64,000 nt of DNA, taken from assembly GCF_015207755.1 (NCBI RefSeq), contig NZ_JADEWH010000010.1, positions 124,001-188,000 on the forward strand. The letters run 5' to 3'. Below, one piece after another: positions 17,802 to 27,079 of the stretch. This DNA comes from Nodularia sp. LEGE 06071 (lineage in GTDB: Bacteria > Cyanobacteriota > Cyanobacteriia > Cyanobacteriales > Nostocaceae). The first letter of the stretch is position 1; every line of letters starts with the position of its first letter. A program made the position numbers and the translations under genes. The notes under the pieces were generated by a model. That model ran no database searches. It worked only from the letters and a program-made list of their open reading frames with translations, and was not told where the DNA came from.

Positions 17802-17823
17802 AGGTGTTAATGGTATAACACCT
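17802..17823 (-). terminator. Hairpin just downstream of hetR
   Basis: Perfect 8-bp arms AGGTGTTA (17802-17809) and TAACACCT (17816-17823) with a 6-base loop start 7 bp beyond the hetR stop codon. There is no T-run on the hetR strand, so termination or 3'-end protection are both possible. Confidence 0.4.
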
Positions 17824-17829
17824 GAACTA

Positions 17830-18753
<924 letters not shown>

Positions 18754-19016
18754 TTACAGATTTATTAGTCACACAGAAACAAGTAGTATACACCCAATTG
18801 AAGCCAATGTGTTTAATCCAACCTGATTATGTTTTAACTCGCAGGTGTTCAAGAGTCAAACATGATCATTACTCTTGAGCGGGGAAGTCTGACTGTAACA
18901 ACTGTCTGGTAGCTTTAATAATTCGGATATCTTTCGCAAAGAATTCGTTTTTATTAGGCTTTGAAGAACTGTTGGTTGTGTCCAGATTTCCGGCAATGGT
19001 TGGAAGTTATTTTGGT

Positions 19017-19029
19017 GTAGGTAACCTAC
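19017..19029. promoter_or_regulatory. Palindrome GTAGGTAACCTAC upstream of hetR
   Basis: The 13-mer is perfectly symmetric around its central base and lies 288-300 bp before the hetR start. It resembles an NtcA site (GTA-N8-TAC) but has N7 spacing, so it is not a canonical NtcA box. Confidence 0.35.
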
Positions 19030-19395
19030 TGGCTTAAGAAAAACTGGCTGGTTTATCCAGAATTTGTAAACCAATACTTTACTTACAACTTCCGGGAGTT
19101 TTTTGGAAGTATAGGCATTTGACTGGAGGGACAATCATCTACCTAAAATTAGGCGATAATTCCAAGTTCAAATTACCTTTTATTTTCTTACAACATGATA
19201 TTCTATTTTCGTCCGTTTTTTTATTAATTTTGTATAAAGTAATCTATTGGCAATACTTCCATGATTATCATGTAAATGGTTAATTTGCAACTGTTTATTA
19301 AGATTCTCTGATATTTCACCAAAAACTCTGAGTTTCAGTTTAATTAGTGCTTTGGTGTTGGGAGGATGACAAAGAAACCTCTAATGCAGATTAAA

Positions 19396-19464
19396 CTAAT
19401 TTACATCCGGATTATACTGTTTATACGTATATTTTAAAAATAGTATTTTCACTGAATTATTCAT
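19396..19464 (-). CDS. Possible 22-codon leader ORF in the hetR upstream region
   Basis: The ATG at 19464 is preceded by GAGGAGGT at about 12 bases, one of the strongest ribosome binding sites in the window. It encodes MNNSVKILFLKYTYKQYNPD plus two residues. Nothing is recognised in the peptide. It could be a leader or small protein on a distal hetR transcript, or chance. Confidence 0.25.
   Translation of the reverse strand: MNNSVKILFLKYTYKQYNPDVN
19406..19411 (-). promoter_or_regulatory. TCCGGA motif (proximal) upstream of hetR
   Basis: A TCCGGA hexamer, the motif known from HetR-dependent (DIF+) promoters of Anabaena near position -35, lies 677 bp before the hetR start. It is self-complementary, so orientation cannot be read. 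Confidence 0.35.
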
Positions 19465-19518
19465 GTTTACCAAGACCTCCTCAAGGTGATAGTTAAAAGA
19501 CTATAGCAATCAAATTTG

Positions 19519-19538
19519 CTCCGGTGAATTATCCGGAG
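19519..19538 (-). promoter_or_regulatory. TCCGGA motif (distal) within an inverted repeat upstream of hetR
   Basis: CTCCGG (19519-19524) and CCGGAG (19533-19538) form an 8-bp-spaced inverted repeat whose distal arm contains TCCGGA (19532-19537), about 805 bp before hetR. On the hetR strand a TATAGT hexamer lies 26 bases further on, the most promoter-like arrangement in this gap. Confidence 0.4.
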
Positions 19539-19680
19539 TTTCCAGGGAAATCTTCACAAGGAATGGGGAAGAGCAAATCAGGGATATGTATGTGCTGAGG
19601 ATTGTTCTAACAATCAAATCGCAGTCCGAGAATAGAACTCTTTTAACTTTAATGATCATAGTTTGGTGGCTCTAAGTGAT

Positions 19681-22005
19681 TTAATTTTGAGAGCGAGAAG
19701 GTTTAACCTGAGTTCGCATTTTCTCAAAGCTGTAAGCTGCTACACCAAAACTGACGAATACCACGCCCATAATTTGGATAATTGCCAAGGTTTCCTGAAG
19801 CATCAAACCAGCAAAAACTACGGTTAAAATTGGGACTCCGGCTCCGATAATCGCCGAGCGTAACCCACCTAATTTGCGAATACCAACATTTTGGAGTACA
19901 TAGCCGAGGAGAGTGAGAACACCCAAAATAAAAGCACTCAAAATCAGTTCTAGCAACTGCGACTGCTCAACAACAATACTCAAATTGCTTGGTAAAGGCA
20001 GTATCAAACAGATAAAGCTCAACACAAACATGGTGGTAAAGTTAATTAAAGTAAAAGACACTGGATGCACTTTAGTACCACATACCCGCGTCAAAATTAC
20101 GTAGCAGGCAAAAGCTACGCCAGCTAAGATGGCTGTGCTGCTTCCCAGGGAGAAATTAGCCATACCCAGGCTTGCAGAACCTCCTAAAACCAGCAATTCA
20201 CCGCAGAAGATAGCGCCCATAGCAGCCGAGTGAAATCCACTAGGGCGATCGCGAAACAGTAACCATGAGAGAAGGCCGCTAATCATGGGGTAGACAAAGA
20301 ACAAAGCGATCGCCATTCCAGTTGCTACCTGACCAATAGCCAGGTAGATCAGCACCTGAGATAAAAACAAACAGCAACCACTGGCGATAGATAACTGTAA
20401 AGTTCTCTGTTTCTGAACACTACTCTTAGGAGTGGAATTACCACGTGATGATCCCAAAAGGTTCTGCATATCTTGCCATACTTGTGGATGCATCATGGGA
20501 GCCAAGAGTAACATTAGTGGCACAACTACCAGCAACCGGAGCATTAAAATTAACAGGATATTTCCCAGTGTTGGCGAAATAATGCCCTGGATCTCTAAAA
20601 CTCCAAAATTGTCGTAAGCTTTAAAAAACATCCCCTTGATGGCTATGTTGTATAGCGATGAGACGATTGTTGACAACACAACCAACAAAAAACCTATCTG
20701 GATTGGCGAAAAAGTTCGGGAGCTAGGTAACTGTGATGATGCAGGTTTTGCTTTTTGCTTGGTTCCTGGGTCAGAAGTTAGGGGTTTATTCTTGCGTTCA
20801 AACGAGTTTCTACTGAGTACTGAACTGGGTTCGCGAACCTTTCCTGTCTCTGGCGAGGATTTAGTATTGCTTTCAGACGAGTTTCTGCTGAGTACTGAAC
20901 TGGGTTCGCTAGCCTTTTCTGGCTCTGAGAATTTGGTATTGCTGGAGGACAAATCGCCACTGAGGACGGAACTGGGTTCGTTGACCTTTTCCTGTTCCCC
21001 TGAGAATTTGGTATTGCTGGAGGACAAATCGCCACTGAGGACGGAACTGGGTTCGCTAGCCTTTTCCTGTGGCTCTGAGAATTTGGTATTGCTGGAGGAC
21101 AAATCGCCACTGAGGACGGAACTGGGTTCGTTGACCTTTTCCTGTTCCCCTGAGAATTTGGTATTGCTGGAGGACAAATCGCCACTGAGGACGGAACTGG
21201 GTTCAGTCACTAGTGGAAGTATTTTATTTGCCGATGACCCTAGTGTAGAAGGATCAGGATTGTTACTTTCAGATAAGTCTTCAGTGCTTGTATAACTTAG
21301 CTTGGTGGCGCTGGTTTGGATGACTCCTGTTTGTAAATGTGTTGGAGAGGAAGGCGGCGGTTGTTGCTCCGTGGGGGGCAAAATATTCGGTGGTGATGCT
21401 TTTACAGTTGGTTGTGAGATTTCTGTTGTGGTTTTTCCTAGTTCACCGCGCAGATGATTAATAAAGTCCTCGACAATCGCTTCCCCCTGCTGCTGTTGGC
21501 TCTGCATCCGAGACAACTGTTGGGAAAGATTATTTTGGTAATTCTTCAGTTCCTGTTGTAAGGAATTAAAGGTAATTGTCAGGGTATCATCCAAAGTGCC
21601 AAGCATTTGTTCAGCACTCTCATTGTTATTACCGGCTGACTTGATAGCAGATCGTTCCTGGGAATTACCTTCTACTGATTTGCTGGCTAAACTTGCCAGC
21701 GATGATTGCAGCTGCGAAGATATATGCTTTGCCAAGGCTTCTGATAACTGACGAATCAACACTTGCTGTTCGGTGATTTGTCTTACCTGTTGTAAGTGTT
21801 CCTTTTCCTCTAGCAACTGTTGAATTTCGTCAGATAAACGAGTTTTATCGGCCTGAAGCCGTTTTATTTCTTCCTGTAACGATCTGAGGACATTTTGCTG
21901 GAGTTTTTCTAAATCCTCCACCACAGCCCATAAAGCTGTCTCTGCTGCTCTGGATAGCTCGCCTCTGACTCGTGGGTTGTCTGGTCGCTTCTCAAATCGC
22001 CCCAT
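19681..22005 (-). CDS. EamA/DMT-family transporter with N-terminal coiled coil and tandem-repeat linker
   Basis: This 774-residue protein joins three parts. Residues about 15-190 are a charged coiled coil (EDLEKLQQNVLRSLQEEIKR and following). Residues about 263-405 are a serine-rich linker built of 25-residue repeats (EPSSVLSGDLSSSNTKFS...). Residues about 430-765 are a ten-helix EamA transporter with two internal halves, normally a protein of about 300 residues. EamA carriers move small metabolites or amino acids across the inner membrane. The substrate is unknown. The gene sits directly upstream of hetR on the same strand. The linker probably varies in length between strains. Confidence 0.85.
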   Translation of the reverse strand: MGRFEKRPDNPRVRGELSRAAETALWAVVEDLEKLQQNVLRSLQEEIKRLQADKTRLSDEIQQLLEEKEHLQQVRQITEQQVLIRQLSEALAKHISSQLQSSLASLASKSVEGNSQERSAIKSAGNNNESAEQMLGTLDDTLTITFNSLQQELKNYQNNLSQQLSRMQSQQQQGEAIVEDFINHLRGELGKTTTEISQPTVKASPPNILPPTEQQPPPSSPTHLQTGVIQTSATKLSYTSTEDLSESNNPDPSTLGSSANKILPLVTEPSSVLSGDLSSSNTKFSGEQEKVNEPSSVLSGDLSSSNTKFSEPQEKASEPSSVLSGDLSSSNTKFSGEQEKVNEPSSVLSGDLSSSNTKFSEPEKASEPSSVLSRNSSESNTKSSPETGKVREPSSVLSRNSFERKNKPLTSDPGTKQKAKPASSQLPSSRTFSPIQIGFLLVVLSTIVSSLYNIAIKGMFFKAYDNFGVLEIQGIISPTLGNILLILMLRLLVVVPLMLLLAPMMHPQVWQDMQNLLGSSRGNSTPKSSVQKQRTLQLSIASGCCLFLSQVLIYLAIGQVATGMAIALFFVYPMISGLLSWLLFRDRPSGFHSAAMGAIFCGELLVLGGSASLGMANFSLGSSTAILAGVAFACYVILTRVCGTKVHPVSFTLINFTTMFVLSFICLILPLPSNLSIVVEQSQLLELILSAFILGVLTLLGYVLQNVGIRKLGGLRSAIIGAGVPILTVVFAGLMLQETLAIIQIMGVVFVSFGVAAYSFEKMRTQVKPSRSQN
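20790..21215 (-). repeat. 75-bp in-frame tandem repeat array
   Basis: Four near-identical 75-bp units start at 20945, 21020, 21095 and 21170 and two diverged units lie before them (about 20795 and 20870; one is 72 bp). Alternate units are more alike (150-bp higher-order period), which suggests duplication of a two-unit block. All lengths are multiples of three, so the frame is kept. Confidence 0.9.
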
Positions 22006-22612
22006 TAGCTTCTAACCTCTAACACCTTGAAGATAAAGCTGCTTTCCGTAAACTTGCTGGGCATCCATCGTGATTTCCTGGATTTTGTCAGGTAAATTCA
22101 AAACTTTTGCCGGAATTGCGTACATAAATTTAATTTTGTCATGGTGAGTACAAGGTTGGCAAAGTATCCAATTTATTTACATAGCAGCCGGATTATACTT
22201 TCTTGCCTTCAGCATCAACGAGATGCTGGCCATGAGACTTATTTAAATTAACGGTTCTCTTGTGAGAGTTTATTAGAAAAAACAACACTCCCAATATAAA
22301 TACTTGCTTTTTTAGTAGCAACGGTCATTATCAAAAGCTGATCAATACCTGTATTGCCACAACAGGATTATCAGATTTATGGAATTATATGTCAATTTTT
22401 GCAGAATGTAGCTTGTGTGACAGTTTACATTCTTAATAGCTCTTAGACTAGTGTTCCGCAGAAATTCAAATTATTACTATCCCCTGTTAATTATTTTAGT
22501 GAATTAACTGCTATTCTGCAAAAACATACTTTGGTTTTGATGCTGTAGCAGTCTGCTTTTCAGATAAAAGCTAGAAAAATATCAATTGATTCGGTTACAT
22601 AAAGAATAAATA
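22006..22612. other. Intergenic region with one possible small ORF
   Basis: This 607-bp gap lies between two reverse-strand genes. Apart from the 37-codon frame at 22012-22125 it is AT-rich and shows no domain, repeat or clear hairpin. Confidence 0.4.
22012..22125 (-). CDS. Possible 37-residue small protein upstream of the EamA gene
   Basis: The frame MYAIPAKVLNLPDKIQEITM continues through DAQQVYGKQLYLQGVRG and stops 6 bp before the EamA start, which would fit translational coupling. Its composition looks protein-like but there is no clear ribosome binding site and the frame is open somewhat upstream. Unrecognised. Confidence 0.25.
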   Translation of the reverse strand: MYAIPAKVLNLPDKIQEITMDAQQVYGKQLYLQGVRG

Positions 22613-23923
22613 TTAGAGGAAGAAAATTCTGGCAGTGCTAAAAATGGTAGCGCTGAGGATTGCACTCACGGGAAGGGTAATTAGCCATGCAAGGGCAATA
22701 CCTTGTAGAGTTTGAAATTTAATTGATTTGATATTTTGCATCAGTCCAATACCGACAACACCGCCAACAAGTGCATGGGAGGTGGAGACAGGTAAACCGA
22801 AGCGGGAGGCTAGCAGGATGGTGGTGGCGGTTGCAAGTTCGGCACAGAAGCCACTACTAGGTTGCAAAGATATGATGTTTTCGCCAATTGTGGCAATCAC
22901 CTTTTTACCCCAAAGGGCTAAACCAGCGACAATACCAGCACCACCAAGGATTAAAATCCAGATGGGGATGATAATGCCATTGATCGGGACGCTACCAGTG
23001 CGATTAATATAGACGATCGCCGCTAAAGGAGCGATCGCATTACCAACATCATTAGAACCATGAGCGAAGGCGACAAAGCAAGCACTGAGAACTTGAAACC
23101 GACCGAATAGGCGTTCTACGGGATTGGGGAGTGGGGAGTGGGGAGTGGGGAGTGGGGAGTGGGGAGTGGGGAGTATTTGCTCTTTGTCTGCTGTATTCTC
23201 TACTTGTTCTAACTGTCGCCAACTAATGACTGTGAGTGCAATGGCTGCAATTGTACCTGTGAATAAGGGAATGTCGTAACTAGGTAGGTTTAAACCAATG
23301 CGTTGATTAAAGTAATTGGTTAGAGGTTGGGTTAAGGAAGGTAGGACTATAACACCAAATATTCCTAGCAGAATGACACTCAGCCAAGGAATCCACTGTT
23401 GTAGCTGTGCTACTGAATTAGGTTGATCCAAAATCCAATGCTTGATTTGACTGTAAAATAAAGCGGCGATCGCACTACTGATGATCGGCGTGAATATCCA
23501 GCCAATGGTAACGAGGCCAATGGATGACCAATTAATTGCATCTACTCCCACAGCTACCCAACTAAATCCAGCGATCGCACCTACAACTGCATGAGATGAG
23601 GCTACAGGTAAACCGCGTGAGGTGGCAATTTGCAGCCACAACCCACAGCTAATTAACACTGATACCATCCCAATTAAGTACATTTTTGGTGTAGCCGCGA
23701 ATAAAACAGGATTGGCAATTTTCGTGGCTAAGGTTTGGGATACTTGATGCCCAAATAATACCGCACCTGTAAACTCTAAAATCCCGGCAATAATTATCGC
23801 CTGTTTGAGAGTGATAGCTTTGGAACCTACTGAGGTTCCCATTGAGTTGGCGACATCGTTAGCGCCGAGATTACAGGCGACGTAGAAGGCTAGTAGGGCG
23901 ATGAAAATTAATGTCATGGACAT
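22613..23923 (-). CDS. PiT-family inorganic phosphate transporter
   Basis: This integral membrane protein of about 436 residues carries the PiT signature twice: CNLGANDVANSMGTSVGSKA near the N-terminus and FAHGSNDVGNAIAPLAAI in the second half, each from one of the two inverted repeats. PiT carriers import phosphate (or sulfate) with protons or sodium. I prefer the start MSMTLIFIALL at 23923 over an upstream in-frame ATG at 23980, as the family begins close to the first membrane helix. The cytoplasmic loop between the halves contains LPTPHSPLPTPHSPLPNP, encoded by a 7-bp tandem repeat. Monocistronic. Confidence 0.92.
   Translation of the reverse strand: MSMTLIFIALLAFYVACNLGANDVANSMGTSVGSKAITLKQAIIIAGILEFTGAVLFGHQVSQTLATKIANPVLFAATPKMYLIGMVSVLISCGLWLQIATSRGLPVASSHAVVGAIAGFSWVAVGVDAINWSSIGLVTIGWIFTPIISSAIAALFYSQIKHWILDQPNSVAQLQQWIPWLSVILLGIFGVIVLPSLTQPLTNYFNQRIGLNLPSYDIPLFTGTIAAIALTVISWRQLEQVENTADKEQILPTPHSPLPTPHSPLPNPVERLFGRFQVLSACFVAFAHGSNDVGNAIAPLAAIVYINRTGSVPINGIIIPIWILILGGAGIVAGLALWGKKVIATIGENIISLQPSSGFCAELATATTILLASRFGLPVSTSHALVGGVVGIGLMQNIKSIKFQTLQGIALAWLITLPVSAILSATIFSTARIFFL
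23126..23174 (-). repeat. 7-bp tandem repeat GGGGAGT x7 inside the PiT gene
   Basis: Seven perfect GGGGAGT copies (49 bp) encode the proline-rich loop with a 7-residue period. The same heptamer family is intergenic at 40541. Copy number changes that are not multiples of three would shift the frame. Confidence 0.95.
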
Positions 23924-24044
23924 TGAGCGTTGGGGTAGATGGAAAGAAAATAGCGCGATTCTCAGATGAATCAAAAGCAAGGGCTTATCGCAAAATATCG
24001 AGAAGCGCTATAAATATTTTCTAGTGTTATCGTGTTTGCCCGGA

Positions 24045-25091
24045 TTACGGATAAATTAAAATTTTATATGTTGCGGGATTAGGTGCGATCGCTTGTTCTA
24101 CGGCTGCTGATAAGTTTTGTAATGAATAGCGATCGCTAATTAAGGCCTGGACATCGATACTGCGATTAAACACAATCTCCGCCGAGAGACTCTGAAGCCG
24201 ATAGGACGAACTGTAACTACCCATTAAGTCAATTTCCCGACGGTAAAGAATATTCGGGTTAATGGGAATTTCCAACTCATCGGGGAATTCTGCGAAAAAT
24301 AGAATCTTACCACCTTTGCGGGTACATTCCAGAGCTTGAAAAAAAGCTTTGTCACTGGGAACAGCCAGCAGCGTCACATCAACACCCATCCCCCCAGTCA
24401 AGGCTTGAATTTTGGCAGGTAAATCAGGATCACGTGCATCAAAAGCCGCATCTGCGCCGACATCCAAGGCTTTCTCTACTCTCGATGGTAATAGATCAGT
24501 GGCGATCGCTTTCGCCCCAAAATACTTGACCAACATCACAAACATTAACCCAATGGGTCCCGCACCAGTCACCAATACAGTTTGTCCTGGGGCAATTTGG
24601 GCTTTTTTCACAGCCTTCAGACAGCAGTTAGTTGGTTCGACAAAACTCGCCTCTTCAAAGCTGATGTGATCAGGAATGGGAATTAACCCGCCATTCTGGA
24701 CAATATGTCCGGGAACCTTGACATACTCCGCAAAACCGCCACCACTAGCGTTAAATCCGGCTGTGGTAGAAATATTTTTATAGACATCGCACATCGAGAA
24801 ATTATCATTTAAGCAGTAAGCGCAACGCATACAAGGAATATGGTGCATTACCGCCACCCGTTGTCCTACTTGCCAAGATTTTACTTCAGAACCCACGGCT
24901 GCGATCGTACCCGCCGTTTCATGTCCAAATATGCGTGGTGGTTCATATAGGGGATAACGAATTTTTTTAATATCTGATTGACATAATCCCACGACTCCCA
25001 CCTGTACCAGCACTTCATCTGGTTCTAGCGTCGGGACTGGGATTTCTTCGTAGGATAATTGATTAACGCCTCTAAATACCTGTGCTTTCAT
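24045..25091 (-). CDS. Zinc-dependent medium-chain alcohol/polyol dehydrogenase
   Basis: This 348-residue oxidoreductase is a zinc-type medium-chain dehydrogenase. Catalytic zinc ligands are in GLCQSD (Cys) and GHETAG (His, Glu), the structural zinc site is CMRCAYCLNDNFSMC, and the NAD(P)-binding Rossmann motif is VTGAGPIGLMFVML. The closest functional groups are sorbitol, threonine and alcohol dehydrogenases; the substrate is not determinable. Cytosolic. It lies 91 bp before the methyltransferase-like gene on the same strand (upstream gene at 25183), so the two may be co-transcribed. Confidence 0.92.
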   Translation of the reverse strand: MKAQVFRGVNQLSYEEIPVPTLEPDEVLVQVGVVGLCQSDIKKIRYPLYEPPRIFGHETAGTIAAVGSEVKSWQVGQRVAVMHHIPCMRCAYCLNDNFSMCDVYKNISTTAGFNASGGGFAEYVKVPGHIVQNGGLIPIPDHISFEEASFVEPTNCCLKAVKKAQIAPGQTVLVTGAGPIGLMFVMLVKYFGAKAIATDLLPSRVEKALDVGADAAFDARDPDLPAKIQALTGGMGVDVTLLAVPSDKAFFQALECTRKGGKILFFAEFPDELEIPINPNILYRREIDLMGSYSSSYRLQSLSAEIVFNRSIDVQALISDRYSLQNLSAAVEQAIAPNPATYKILIYP

Positions 25092-25182
25092 TTTGGTTTT
25101 TCCCCGCTCATCTTTCTTAGATGTAGCATTTAGCGGGTCATGTTAGGTTAAGAGGTTGGAGGTTTATGCTTGTAAACTGGTT

Positions 25183-25893
25183 TCACTGAGAGTTTTTAGT
25201 TGCTACCCAGCCACTAGTCCAAAGTCCTGTATAAAATCTCAAGATATTACCAAAACCAGCTTGCTGTAATAATTCCATTACTCTCACTTCGGTGATGGTA
25301 TAAACACCTTTGTTGATTGTTTCTAGGACTTCCATAATTTTTGCAGTGTCTATTCCCATTTCTTGCCAAAAAACTTTGATGATGGAAATCATCCGTTCAA
25401 ATTCAGAAGTACCTTGTTCACCATATATATCCACTAAAATCAAAGTAGCTGAGGATTTGAGACGCTGGGAAATATCTTGAAGAAAAGCCAGTTTACTACC
25501 ATCATCTGGCAGGAAATGCATCACTAAAATACAAGTTGCTGCGTCATATAAAGAAGTCATATCTAAATCATGTGTATATCCTGCAAATAATTTGACTCGT
25601 TCAGATAATCCATGCTGCTCTATTTTCTGTTGAGCGATCGCCAGCATATTACTCGATGGATCTACGCCTAGCATCTGCCACTGTGAATTACCTTTACCAA
25701 ACTTGACTAACTCCATACCACTACCTGCACCCACTATCAACAGATTAGCTTTTTCTGGTAGAGTTGCTTTCAGAACAGACAATGCCATAGTATGCATTAC
25801 CTCATAACCAGGTAGAACCCTTTGAGCCATCAAATCGTACTCATTAGTCGCAACTGGTGGGTTAGAGTCAAAATTTATAGTTTTGTTTGTCAT
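25183..25893 (-). CDS. Class I SAM-dependent methyltransferase
   Basis: This 236-residue protein has the SAM-binding motif I LLIVGAGSGMELVKFG (about residues 56-71), the acidic motif II in MLGVDPSSNML and motif IV around DAATCILVMHFLPDDG. The fold is that of methyltransferases acting on small molecules. The N-terminal YDLMAQRVLPGYEVMH is typical of a group close to tRNA-cmo5U and small-molecule methyltransferases. No substrate can be assigned. Located upstream of the zinc dehydrogenase on the same strand. Confidence 0.85.
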   Translation of the reverse strand: MTNKTINFDSNPPVATNEYDLMAQRVLPGYEVMHTMALSVLKATLPEKANLLIVGAGSGMELVKFGKGNSQWQMLGVDPSSNMLAIAQQKIEQHGLSERVKLFAGYTHDLDMTSLYDAATCILVMHFLPDDGSKLAFLQDISQRLKSSATLILVDIYGEQGTSEFERMISIIKVFWQEMGIDTAKIMEVLETINKGVYTITEVRVMELLQQAGFGNILRFYTGLWTSGWVATKNSQ

Positions 25894-25949
25894 TACTTTT
25901 AGTGTCCTAATAAGTCAGAAAATAACATTGGCATCGTAATTGAACTATA

Positions 25950-26038
25950 GCAATCCTGTTTGATTTGCTTTCCACGTAGAGGCTCAGATATCCCTCCCAC
26001 TTCTCGAATAATTAGGGGATATTTCTATTTGTAACTTA
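25950..26038. repeat. Dispersed hairpin repeat, degenerate copy
   Basis: The segment from AGCAATCCT to TAACTTA matches that at 13437-13513 in order and spacing (AGCAATCCT, GACTCAGAT or GGCTCAGAT, TCGAATAATT or TTGAATAATT, GGATAT or GGTATC, AACTTA). The parent family is a common Nostocales intergenic hairpin. Confidence 0.4.
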
Positions 26039-26105
26039 TATTTTTCTTTGGTATTGCTATATTTTAATTACATTCCCTAAAGGCAAAAAACGAAATAATG
26101 CTAAA

Positions 26106-27074
26106 TTAGATAGTTATCAAAGAGGCAGGATATATTTTGTATTTCTTCTGGTCTTGAATATACATCAGCAGACATTTAGCAATATATTCTGCTAACTTAA
26201 CAGGTACAGCGTTACCAATCATCTGTTCTAAGTCTGTTTTTGAACCTTCAAAAATAAAATCATCGGGAAAAGTTTGAATATAGCTTCTTTCACGAGTAGT
26301 TAGGGGACGTGAATTAGGTGTTACTGGCGCAGCATCTCGCGGATGTTGTTGATAATTTTTTGGTATTGGTCTATTCACACCTCGAACCGTGGGACTGGGT
26401 TCGTCAATACTAAAAATTCCTCTTCTTTGATAAGTTCTAGGATGTCTATAATAATATTCAAGCCCTAAACTATTTCCCATATAATCTCTAATAGTTTTAG
26501 GTTTTGTAGACAAATTAGCCTCTAAATAAGGTTGTAGCTTTTCGTCCTCACCACCAAGTTCTCCTATACAAAAGAATCTTTTCCGCTTTTGTGGAACACC
26601 GCATAAACTCGCATCTAATACTTTTTCTGTTAAACCGTAACCAGCAGTTTTAAGAATTTGACGGAATTCTTTATATTTATTACTTTTGCTAAACCTGGGG
26701 ACATTTTCCATCACAAACCATTGGCTACGAACACCAGATATTATTTTAGCGAATGTAATACTTAAATCGCCTCTACCTAAATCTTCATTCCTCTTACCAG
26801 CACTAGAAAAATCCTGACACGGTGGACCACCAATGATCACATCAGGTAAGAATTTATGAAATAATGCATAATTGCTGTTTACCTGACTCAAGTCATATTC
26901 AAAAATTGGATGCTGAAAGTTCTGCTTATAAACATTAATTGCAGATAGCCAATTATCAAAAGCAGCTACAATTTCAAATCCAGAATTTTCAAATCCTAGT
27001 GATAAACCGCCGCATCCAGCAAATAAATCTATGACTTTTAATGCTGAAGACTGCAATAAAAAATTTTCCTGCAT
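26106..27074 (-). CDS. DNA (cytosine-5) methyltransferase of a type II restriction-modification system
   Basis: All main C5-methyltransferase motifs are visible in order: I (DLFAGCGGLSLGFENSGF), IV with the catalytic cysteine (GGPPCQDFS), VI (FVMENVPRF), VIII (QKRKRFFCIG), the short target recognition region, IX (NSRPLTTRE) and X (MIGNAVPVKLAEYIAK). It is about 322 residues and looks intact. I prefer the ATG at 27074 to an in-frame GTG at 27083; an AAAGGA lies upstream. Its start overlaps the end of the reading frame of the adjacent HindVP-like endonuclease. By analogy with HindVP/HgiDI/AcyI systems it might methylate GRCGYC; this is inference. Confidence 0.93.
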   Translation of the reverse strand: MQENFLLQSSALKVIDLFAGCGGLSLGFENSGFEIVAAFDNWLSAINVYKQNFQHPIFEYDLSQVNSNYALFHKFLPDVIIGGPPCQDFSSAGKRNEDLGRGDLSITFAKIISGVRSQWFVMENVPRFSKSNKYKEFRQILKTAGYGLTEKVLDASLCGVPQKRKRFFCIGELGGEDEKLQPYLEANLSTKPKTIRDYMGNSLGLEYYYRHPRTYQRRGIFSIDEPSPTVRGVNRPIPKNYQQHPRDAAPVTPNSRPLTTRERSYIQTFPDDFIFEGSKTDLEQMIGNAVPVKLAEYIAKCLLMYIQDQKKYKIYPASLITI

Positions 27075-27079
27075 ACTAA

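Noticed and set aside
18856-19134. 92-codon frame on the hetR strand upstream of hetR
   Set aside because: No ribosome binding site, no domain, low-complexity composition, and it lies in the known long regulatory region of hetR.
19241-19262. GTA...TAC pair tested as an NtcA box before hetR
   Set aside because: The spacing is 12 instead of 8 bases; no GTA-N8-TAC was found in this gap.
20636-21295. 219-codon forward frame across the 75-bp repeats
   Set aside because: It is the mirror of the in-frame repeat array of the EamA gene; the open frame comes from the repeat composition.
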